DNA of 64,000 nucleotides from Thalassomonas viridans (GTDB taxonomy: Bacteria > Pseudomonadota > Gammaproteobacteria > Enterobacterales > Alteromonadaceae). The translations under genes and the position numbers were made by a program. This document shows, piece after piece, positions 37,793-45,039 of the stretch. Location: the NCBI RefSeq assembly GCF_000948985.2, contig NZ_CP059734.1, forward strand, positions 558,001 through 622,000, read 5' to 3'. The notes beneath the pieces were generated by a model. It saw only the letters and a list, made by a program, of their open reading frames with translations, had not been told where the DNA came from and did no database searches. Each line of letters begins with the position of its first letter. Positions within the stretch are counted from its first letter, which is position 1.

Positions 37793-40651
37793 CTAGAAAA
37801 AGTCGTACTTAATGCCTATCTGGCCGCGCAGGCCGTAGTATTCAATCTGGTTGGGACGTTGCTCCGAGCCGGTGTAATATTCCAGCGGCTCGTCGGTGAG
37901 GTTGTTTAACTCTATATACACCATGGCATTGTCGGTCAGGTAGTAGGACGCAGTGGCGTCAACACTGGTGTAGTCGCCGTAGTAAGTGTCCAAGTCGGCG
38001 TTGCTGCCGTGATCTTCAATGTATTCCCCTTTATGGTTAACGGCGACGCGGGCGCTGAAGTCGTTGTTGTCGTAATAAAGGGCGAAGTTGTAAAGCTCGT
38101 CTGCCTGGCGGGAGATCTTTACCTTGCCGTCACGGCCCGGGATATCCATTTCCGAGTCCATCAGGGTGAAGTTAAAGCTAAAGCCAAAATTCTCCAGCGC
38201 CGGGGAAACAAAGCCCAAACTGGTGTTGGTGGCAAACTCAATGCCGTGCAGCCAGGCGTCGTCGCCGTTTAGCGGGCTTTTTACCGTAACCGACTGGCCG
38301 CGGTATTGCCCCTGGTAGGTTTGTGAAAATACCGGATCTGTGATCTGCTTGTAAAAATAACCGACCGAGAACATACCGGCATTGTCGAAATAGTGCTCGT
38401 ACATTAAGTCGAAGTTGTTGGCATAGGTAGGATCCAGCTCCGGATTACCCGACTTGAGCTGGTTTTCCATTTCCAGGTAGGTGGCTCCCGGCGATAATTG
38501 GCCGAAATCCGGGCGGGCAAAGGTGCGGGTGAGGGCCATTCTTACCTGGCGCAGATCGTCCAGTTCATAGGTTAGATGCAGCGAGGGTAATACCGACCAG
38601 TATTCTTTATTGCCTTTTTCCGGCTCTACGCTGGTGCCGCTGTCGTTTTCCACCGCCACATAACCGTCAACTTCGGTGTCGGTACGGGTAGCGCGAATGC
38701 CGCCTAAAACGGTTAATTGATCGCTTAGCTGGTAAGTGGCCATGCCGTAAACCGAGGTATGGGTTTCATTCAGATCAAAGTTGCGGTTTAAGCTGCCGCC
38801 GTTTTCAACGGTTTCGGAATCCCCCGGCAAGAAGGTCAGCTTGTGCTGGTTGTCCCGCCACCAGCGTTTTAAGTCGTTCACCGGGATCACCTGGGAGAAA
38901 TGCTGGTGGTAATTCAGCGGCATATCGCCGTCGAGGTAATCGCCGCGTCCCGGCTGATCTTCCAACTCAACCCCGAGATCGGCGGCTATGTCCGCCATGG
39001 TCGGCGCCGGGCCGTATTCTTCCTCGTTCCAGCCGTAGAACTTGTCGTAAAAGCTGGCGTTACGTTCTTTTTCCCGGTATTTGAAGCCGGTTTTTAGTTC
39101 CAGCCGTGAGTTATAGGCATGGGTCAGGTCCAGTTGCAGCACGATTTTATCGCGCTCTTTAACATCTATGCCGTAAAACTCGACATCCGCCAGTACCGCC
39201 TGTTGCGGGTCCATCACCCAGTCGCCGGGCAGGTGAGTGCCGATTTCGCGGCCGGGATCCGTACCGCCGTCTATGGTGTTGTACACCAGGCCGCTGCCGG
39301 TATCGACGCCGCCCCGCTGGCCGACTTCATCGTCAAATTCCACCGACTGTTTGAATTTCACCACGTAATAGGCATTGTCTTCCTTGCTCGGGATATCGCC
39401 GTATTCGAAGGTATTTTCATAGGTGCTTAACTGCCAGTTTAGTTGGGTGTTCAGATCAAGGTCATGTTCGCCGCCGATTTGAAAACCGTGCATTTCGGTG
39501 ATCAACTCGTTGTAGATTTCCTGCAGTTCCACCCGGTTTTTGTTAAAGCGGATGCGGTGCTTGTAATGGGTTTCTTCATCGGACAGGGTGCCGTACATGG
39601 CTTTGGCGAATACCAGGCCGGTATCGAGCAGGTATTCGGCAGAGGCATTTAAGCCGTAGGTGGTGCGGGTACCGGTATAGTCGCGCAGCTCCAGGCGGTG
39701 AACACCGGCGATACCGTTGTCGTCGATGGCGCGGCGCGGTTCGTAGTTGTCTGTGGCCCAGTCGCGCTCCCAGGCGGTGGCGTTAACCAGATAACCGAAA
39801 CGGCCGTCCTGTGAGCGGTCGCCGTATAAGACATTAAACGACTGGCTGCCGCCTTCGGCCTTTTCGGAATCACCGGCGGCGATGTTGACGGTAAAGATCT
39901 GCTCGTCCGGCGCCCGGCTGGTGATAAAGTTGACATTGCCGCCGATGGCGTCCCCTTCCATATCCGGGGTAATGGCTTTGGACACTTCCACCATTTCGAT
40001 CATATCAGTTGGGAAAAAGTCGAAGGCAACGGCGCGGCTGGTGGTTTCTTCTTCCGCCGTCGGCAGACGGTCGCCGTTGATGCTGGTGGAATTCCATTGG
40101 GCCGGCAGGCCGCGTACCGCCACGAAACGTCCTTCCCCCTGGTCACGCTCGATGGAGATGCCCGGCATGCGCTGTACCGCCTCGGCGGCGTTACGGTCGG
40201 GCAATTTGCCTATGCCGTCGGCGGATAACACGTTTTTGATATTGTGCGCTTCTTTTTGCATGTTCATGGCGAGCATGTTGCCGCGGTGCATATAACCTAG
40301 GGCGACCACTTCTTCTATGGCTTGCTCTTCCTGTGCCGAGCCTTGTGAGTAGCCCAGCTGTAAAGCGCCAAGGTTGAGTTCCTGATCGTCGGTGACGTTA
40401 ATATCGATTTCTTTTGGCTGGTAACCCAGGTAATCGATTTTTAAGGTATATTTTCCGGCAGGTAAGCGGCTGAGGCTGAACTTACCCTGCTTGTCGGAAG
40501 CGGTGACAAAGTTGGCGCCAACAACAGAGATTTTGGCCCCGGATAATTTACCGGATGCATCGCTGATTTCCCCGATAACAGATCCGTTGGCAAAGGCATT
40601 AACGCTGGTGATTGCCATGATGGCTGCTGCAAGCGGCTTGAGCTTTAACAT
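37793..40651 (-). CDS. TonB-dependent outer-membrane receptor (aminophosphonate locus)
   Basis: The protein has 952 residues. A signal peptide covers about 1-21 (ending NAFA). A carboxypeptidase-regulatory-like beta domain follows (about 22-100), then a TonB box region (EEVVALG, near 118). The plug domain (about 130-250) includes LPDRNAAEAVQRMPGISIER and EGDAIGGNVNF. A long beta-barrel ends in KYDFF, with the terminal Phe needed for outer-membrane assembly. It is the Caulobacter/Xanthomonas-type receptor class. AAGGG lies eight bases upstream of the start. It heads the minus-strand operon with phnX, the oxidase and the GntR gene, so uptake of a phosphonate or phosphonolipid-derived compound is inferred. 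Confidence 0.9.
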   Translation of the reverse strand: MLKLKPLAAAIMAITSVNAFANGSVIGEISDASGKLSGAKISVVGANFVTASDKQGKFSLSRLPAGKYTLKIDYLGYQPKEIDINVTDDQELNLGALQLGYSQGSAQEEQAIEEVVALGYMHRGNMLAMNMQKEAHNIKNVLSADGIGKLPDRNAAEAVQRMPGISIERDQGEGRFVAVRGLPAQWNSTSINGDRLPTAEEETTSRAVAFDFFPTDMIEMVEVSKAITPDMEGDAIGGNVNFITSRAPDEQIFTVNIAAGDSEKAEGGSQSFNVLYGDRSQDGRFGYLVNATAWERDWATDNYEPRRAIDDNGIAGVHRLELRDYTGTRTTYGLNASAEYLLDTGLVFAKAMYGTLSDEETHYKHRIRFNKNRVELQEIYNELITEMHGFQIGGEHDLDLNTQLNWQLSTYENTFEYGDIPSKEDNAYYVVKFKQSVEFDDEVGQRGGVDTGSGLVYNTIDGGTDPGREIGTHLPGDWVMDPQQAVLADVEFYGIDVKERDKIVLQLDLTHAYNSRLELKTGFKYREKERNASFYDKFYGWNEEEYGPAPTMADIAADLGVELEDQPGRGDYLDGDMPLNYHQHFSQVIPVNDLKRWWRDNQHKLTFLPGDSETVENGGSLNRNFDLNETHTSVYGMATYQLSDQLTVLGGIRATRTDTEVDGYVAVENDSGTSVEPEKGNKEYWSVLPSLHLTYELDDLRQVRMALTRTFARPDFGQLSPGATYLEMENQLKSGNPELDPTYANNFDLMYEHYFDNAGMFSVGYFYKQITDPVFSQTYQGQYRGQSVTVKSPLNGDDAWLHGIEFATNTSLGFVSPALENFGFSFNFTLMDSEMDIPGRDGKVKISRQADELYNFALYYDNNDFSARVAVNHKGEYIEDHGSNADLDTYYGDYTSVDATASYYLTDNAMVYIELNNLTDEPLEYYTGSEQRPNQIEYYGLRGQIGIKYDFF

Positions 40652-40724
40652 TTTATGACCCTTATATCTATGTTGGCACTAATTTGTGAGTGACTGCTTT
40701 ATGTTGTTACTGATACTTTTTCTT

Positions 40725-40736
40725 TGGTCTATACCA
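40725..40736. promoter_or_regulatory. Probable GntR operator, copy 1
   Basis: TGGTCTATACCA, with arms TGGT/ACCA, lies 74 bases upstream of the receptor start. The form matches HutC-type GntR operators (consensus TGGTCTAGACCA). It probably controls the minus-strand operon. Confidence 0.7.
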
Positions 40737-40815
40737 GTGTTTTTTTATTATGTTAGGGGCTGTAAATGACAGTTTGGTTACAGCCAAATTAAGGAAATAA
40801 TAAGAAATTATTAAC

Positions 40816-40827
40816 TGGTCTATACCA
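40816..40827. promoter_or_regulatory. Probable GntR operator, copy 2
   Basis: This is a second identical TGGTCTATACCA, here with 5-bp arms (CTGGT/ACCAG), 59 bases upstream of the AllA-like gene and 91 bases from copy 1. One site per divergent promoter suggests joint control of both operons by the GntR protein. Confidence 0.7.
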
Positions 40828-40885
40828 GCTTGATTCAAGGGAAATAGTCGGTAAACTGGCGAAAAAATGTTAAGGAACCCCAGTT

Positions 40886-41569
40886 ATGAAAAAAGACTCA
40901 AGCACCGCCGCCCCCTGTATCGCGGTTGATACTATGCCTTCAATCCACCAAAGCGACATCAAACTGCACCAGGTGCCGGTTATTCGTGCCAACCAGGCAA
41001 ACTTTGCCCCGTTCGGCCGTTTGGTTAGAAACTACGATAAGGAAGAGGTGATCATAGAAACCTGGCCGGCGCCCGGCTGGCGCAAGGTTGAACCTGGCAC
41101 AGGCAACGAAGGGGGCATCACCGAAGGCCAGTTTGTTTTTCAGCGTAAGGGAGGGTTGATGCTGGCGCGTAACCATGCCGTGGACGGCAACTATATCTCC
41201 GGCTGGTTTACGGATCCGGCAACGGCATCCGGGCAGCAAACGGATGTCGACTACAGTCGGGTATTGGTCCGGGAAGCGAATTACCACCCCGACGGTGGCC
41301 AGGTTTTTTACCCGGCAGAGGGCACGCCTTTTATCGCCTTGCTGGCGCTGCCGGGGGATGGTATCTGTCCGGAGGATTTTGTCGGTTTTTATTGCGACGG
41401 CAGCTTCGGTATTCAGATTTTGCCGAATATCTGGCATCAGCCGATCTTTCCGTTGGCGCAGCAGGCAAACTTCCAGGGCAAACAGGGTAAGGTGCATGCT
41501 TGTATTGCCTGTGATTTTGTTGAAGAATTTAGTTGTTACCTAAGCCTTGAACTGGCTGTGCCCGAATAA
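40886..41569 (+). CDS. Ureidoglycolate-lyase-like (AllA superfamily) cupin protein
   Basis: The protein has 227 residues. The segment NFAPFGRLVR and the C-terminal GIQILPNIWHQPIFPL resemble the AllA/ureidoglycolate lyase fold (FxPFG near the start; PxxWHxP near the end). A good AAGGA site precedes ATG 40886. It is divergent from the receptor and shares the operator region, so it is probably co-regulated with phosphonate use. True ureidoglycolate lyases are shorter, about 160-170 residues, and no other allantoin gene is near. A different reaction within the phosphonate pathway is therefore likely. Confidence 0.55.
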   Translation: MKKDSSTAAPCIAVDTMPSIHQSDIKLHQVPVIRANQANFAPFGRLVRNYDKEEVIIETWPAPGWRKVEPGTGNEGGITEGQFVFQRKGGLMLARNHAVDGNYISGWFTDPATASGQQTDVDYSRVLVREANYHPDGGQVFYPAEGTPFIALLALPGDGICPEDFVGFYCDGSFGIQILPNIWHQPIFPLAQQANFQGKQGKVHACIACDFVEEFSCYLSLELAVPE

Positions 41570-41608
41570 ACCAAATTAAAGCGAACTCAAATAAAGCAGG
41601 ATAAAGCC

Positions 41609-42292
41609 ATGACGCCGACACCTACACCAACAACAATAACCGCCGTGTTTGATCTTGATTTCACCCTGATCGATATTGACAGTGCCGAAGCCTGGTTAGC
41701 ATTTTTGGCAGAGCAAAAGCTACCAAATAGCGTACAGGCGATGAAAGCATGTCAGCAAATCATGCTTGATTACGATGGCGGCAATATGGATATGGCTGCT
41801 TATCTGCAAAGCTGGTTTAGTCCCATTAACGGCATGTCCGTATCGGATGTTAGCGGCCTGGCGCAGCAATTTGCAGAGCAGGTGGTTGCCCCGAAAATTT
41901 TTGCCCGCGGCCGGGAGAGATTGAACTGGCATATACAACAAGGGCACAAGGTACTCATTGTTTCTGCCAGTCCGGCGATTATTGTTAATCCTATCGTCAG
42001 GTTGTTTTCGATAACCGATGCCGTGGGCATTGAAACCAGGCTGAGCGGTGATTGCGTTACCGACAAGGTGATTGAACCTTTTAGTTTTAAGGAAGGTAAG
42101 GTATTGGCGGTGAACCAGTGGTTAAGCTCGCTTGCCCCTTCACCGGCTCCTGGTGTGATTGATTATGCCTACAGCGATTCGATTAATGATGTGCCTCTGC
42201 TGCAAATGGCTAAGCAGTCAAACTGTATTAACCCCAATGCCCGGCTAGCTGAATTTGCTAAACAGCAAGGCTGGGTCATTTCACATTGGTAA
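41609..42292 (+). CDS. HAD-IB family phosphatase (SerB-like)
   Basis: The protein has 227 residues. HAD motif I is FDLDFTLID (nucleophile Asp in DLD), motif II lies in VLIVSASP, the Lys of motif III lies near 156, and motif IV is AYSDSINDVPLL. The alpha-helical cap between motifs I and II fits the IB class, which dephosphorylates phosphoserine and related small phosphomonoesters. It follows the AllA-like gene by 39 bases and has AGGA before its ATG, so both are probably one operon under the GntR operator. The substrate is not determined. Confidence 0.78.
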   Translation: MTPTPTPTTITAVFDLDFTLIDIDSAEAWLAFLAEQKLPNSVQAMKACQQIMLDYDGGNMDMAAYLQSWFSPINGMSVSDVSGLAQQFAEQVVAPKIFARGRERLNWHIQQGHKVLIVSASPAIIVNPIVRLFSITDAVGIETRLSGDCVTDKVIEPFSFKEGKVLAVNQWLSSLAPSPAPGVIDYAYSDSINDVPLLQMAKQSNCINPNARLAEFAKQQGWVISHW

Positions 42293-42382
42293 GAAAGCTT
42301 TATATTCTTCATAGGCGGAATATATCCGTATGTTAACTATTTATTCATTTGGACAGGCTTTGCAGTAAGCTGATATTATTGA

Positions 42383-42742
42383 ATGAAATTTTATTATTCA
42401 TTCGTATGGATGGAACCGTTCCGTGTTGAAGAGTTTATGAAGAAGTTTGCAGGCTTTTGGTATAGTTTTGTGGTCCTTGTGTTATCTATATGTGCGCTCA
42501 CCGGCATGTTGGACCAATTTTCATACGAAGGCGGCTGGAGTCAAGCGCCGCTATTCGCAAAAATAGGCATCCCTACCGTCTTTATCACTTTTATCGGCTT
42601 TTGGTTGTTAATGCTGGAAGATTTCTTTGACAATAATGATACCAAACACCGGTTTTTAGTGGGGCTTAGCCTGTTTTTCCTGCATTGGATTGCCATTTTA
42701 ATATACTTCTGGACAGTCGTTTACCGCCGTAAAAATATATAA
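42383..42742 (+). CDS. Small membrane protein of unknown function
   Basis: The protein has up to 119 residues with three hydrophobic segments (about 29-44, 61-79 and 91-113 from the first start), so it is an inner-membrane protein. The start is unclear: ATG 42383, or ATG 42437 giving a 101-residue form beginning MKKFAGFWYSF, which looks like a more natural N-terminus. The family was not recognised. It lies 90 bases after the phosphatase gene. Confidence 0.6.
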   Translation: MKFYYSFVWMEPFRVEEFMKKFAGFWYSFVVLVLSICALTGMLDQFSYEGGWSQAPLFAKIGIPTVFITFIGFWLLMLEDFFDNNDTKHRFLVGLSLFFLHWIAILIYFWTVVYRRKNI

Positions 42743-42835
42743 CGAGACTGATGCCCGAAAAGTTAGGGCCGGGTTCCTATTCCACCAAGATTAGCCTGAT
42801 GGGGGAATAATTCTGCAGGGCTTTATAAAAGAAAA

Positions 42836-43031
42836 CTAATCAGACAGCTTAATACCGGCAACGATTCCGGTAAAACAGCCATTTTGTAACCAATCCCTAG
42901 GGTGTGATATTACGCCAAATCCGCTACCTTGTGCAGAATTCCAAAAAGAGCTGTTTAATCGTGCGTTGAACTTTTGTTTATCAATATCAAGATTTGTAAA
43001 TCGGCTAGTGCTTCTTTTTTCTAAATCTTCA
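42836..43031 (-). pseudogene. 3' half of a gene split by the IS66 element
   Basis: Read on the minus strand from the target duplication, the frame continues from the 5' half across 64 codons to TAG at 42836-42838 and ends GIVAGIKLSD. Removing the element and one target copy restores a single open frame of about 173 codons with 44581-44906. No function was recognised. Confidence 0.85.
43024..43031. repeat. Target-site duplication, left copy
   Basis: AATCTTCA directly abuts the left inverted end of the IS66 element. The same eight bases follow the right end at 44573-44580. Eight bases is the usual duplication length for IS66. Confidence 0.92.
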
Positions 43032-43046
43032 GTAACTATTCACCAC
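43032..43046 (+). repeat. Left terminal inverted repeat of the IS66 element
   Basis: GTAACTATTCACCAC is perfectly complementary to the right end. The transposase stop codon (TAG at 43036-43038 on the minus strand) lies inside it. Confidence 0.95.
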
Positions 43047-44556
43047 CCGATACAAAAATATCGGGTAAGTGACCATTGAATAATAGCGACATAGCCGCAG
43101 AAGCACTGACTCCCTGCTTTTTGCAACTGGATAAATAACTGCGGATAGCACAGAACATTTTCGCGCCACTTTCACTTCGGAAACAGCCTGATATTTTTTG
43201 ATGAACTTTCGTCATACGAATATCGTTTTCGCCCTGATTATTGGTAAAGGGAACTTCTTCATACACAGCAAATCGCAGCACATCATCTTCATATGCCCGC
43301 AGCCGCTCCAATAAATTTCGAGCAGTGCTTTTCTTGACTCGACCGCGCTTCCCCTCAACTTTTTTCGGCGGTGGATTTTCCAACTCGCCTTTTTCCAATA
43401 TCTCCCGGTATCGTCGTCTGATTTTTTGCTGTTGCTCTTCGTTGAGTTTGCCACCTGCCATTTCAACCGTTTTGTTGGTATCGAGTAAAAACAGACGCAT
43501 TTCTTCTGCCCATTGTTGCTCATCTTGTTCATGGGCCCGAGTTAACTCCCGCAGATGATGCGCATTACACAATGAATGCTCAGGGGCGGTATATCGATAA
43601 TAAGGCTTCCAGTGATCATGACACATGACCCCTTGATAGTCCGGTAATATCCCTGCTGCTTCCATCGCATCATGGCCGCGTTTTACATGAGGGAAAAACC
43701 ATGTCCACCGGGCTGAAGAGGCATTGTGTAACCACTAACGTTTACCGTTAATATTGATACCGGTTTCGTCACAGTGAATGACACGCTCATCCCGTAGTGC
43801 CTGTTTGATTTTCTTATCAATTTTCAGGCTGATAATGCATTCATACGCCTCATTGATAAAGTTATGCAAGCTACCGGCACTAACCGGTACTTCTAGCTGC
43901 TCATTAAAGTACTCACCAATTCGCTCATAAGGCAGCAACTGGTATTGCGAGAGATAAACTGCATGGGCCTTTATCTGCTCGCCGTACTGCACCGGACGGG
44001 TAATGCCTTGGGGAAATTGAGCAACAATGCGTTTACCCTTTTCGTCTTCCAAGATTTGAGCCTGGTACTCAGTGATAACACGCTTAAATTCAATGTCGAC
44101 CACCTGGCGGGTTTCAACACCGACCTCTTTGAAATTACCCTGACCCAACAACTTACTGGCAACAGTGATTTTCTTAATAACATCAGGTTTATCAAATTTT
44201 TTCAGCGTAACGCCTTTACGTCCTTTCTGGCCACCAGGCTTTTTCGGTGAAGTGGTTGCGGTTTTCTTTTCTCTGTTGGGATCGCTGGACGGTGGCTGAC
44301 TACTATTTTGACTGTTTAGTCCTAAGCGGTTACACAGTAGTGTCACAATGAGTAACATCAAATCAATCGAAGCTCTTAAAGCTGGTGATACAGCACTATT
44401 GTTATCAATTTGCTTTTTAATTGAGGCAACCGTTTCAGGGATATTTATTCCGTCTAATCTCAAAACATTACGGGTAAAAAATGATAATGAGACTAGCTTG
44501 CCACACAGAGAGGATCGGTCAAGTCGATCCTTAAGATCTTGAAAATAAATTTTCAA
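43036..44556 (-). pseudogene. IS66 transposase (TnpC type) interrupted by an in-frame amber codon
   Basis: About 506 codons in one frame with a single TAG at 43735-43737. The N-terminal part has the IS66 signature LGLNSQNSSQPPSSDPN and a Lys/Gly-rich linker. The catalytic core DDE residues appear as HCDETG (before the stop), MCHDHW and NNQGEND (after it). The stop falls in the conserved segment between GINING-KR and WLHNAS, where other IS66 proteins have a residue such as Gln, Tyr or His. A C-to-T change of CAG is the simplest explanation. The frame opens at a TTG close to the right inverted repeat; the native start may lie further inside. Confidence 0.9.
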
Positions 44557-44557
44557 C

Positions 44558-44572
44558 GTGGTGAATAGTTAC
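44558..44572 (-). repeat. Right terminal inverted repeat of the IS66 element
   Basis: GTGGTGAATAGTTAC is the exact reverse complement of the left end, 15 of 15 bases. Similarity stops at the 16th base. Confidence 0.95.
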
Positions 44573-44580
44573 AATCTTCA
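44573..44580. repeat. Target-site duplication, right copy
   Basis: AATCTTCA is identical to 43024-43031. It falls inside the codons for Glu-Asp of the interrupted gene. Confidence 0.92.
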
Positions 44581-44906
44581 TATGTTAATAATACTGAAAT
44601 GTGTTCTACATCATTAATAGAAGTTCCCCAGAGTATAAACTCAGCGTCATTAAGGTCATCTGGGGCAGTTAATTCATAAACCTTGGGCTTCATAAGTCTA
44701 TTTATTTCTTCTAAGCAGCCCTCAGCCCAGGCAGGAATGGCGGTAAAGTCATTTTGATTGACAGCCCATCCCCAACAGTTGTAGCTATCTGTTTGTGGTA
44801 ATTTTTGCGGTGTTAGCCAATATACGCCTTCAAAATTAGGATTGTCCCCGGTTAAAAAGTCTAAGCTGGCTCTATCTTCTTTGTTCAAGTCTTCGGGATA
44901 TGGCAT
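44573..44906 (-). pseudogene. 5' half of a gene split by the IS66 element
   Basis: The fragment starts at ATG 44906 (MPYPEDLNKEDRASLDFL) and runs 111 codons to the target duplication, after which the frame enters the element and stops. It has a SYNCWGWAVN motif, similar in style to small proteins with an SYNCxAWA motif of unknown function. Joined to 42836-43023 it gives about 173 residues. There is no signal peptide. The truncated product is unlikely to be functional. Confidence 0.8.
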
Positions 44907-45039
44907 TATGGAACCTCCATGTCTTTGGGCAGAAAACCTTTATTTGTATGTATCCTATATGAAATTATTGACTGTAACCTTGTCTAAAAGCTGAAATATG
45001 CGGATGAAATTAGGAAATATCATCCGCGTTATTTTACTT

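Larger units (their letters stand above)
43032..44572. mobile_element. IS66-family insertion sequence, complete, 1541 bp
   Basis: The element is bounded by perfect 15-bp inverted ends and an identical 8-bp target duplication, so both ends are exact. It carries a single transposase gene on the minus strand without tnpA/tnpB accessory genes, as in the ISBst12-like subgroup. Perfect ends and duplication suggest a recent insertion. The transposase is interrupted by one stop codon, so this copy is probably not self-mobile. Confidence 0.95.
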
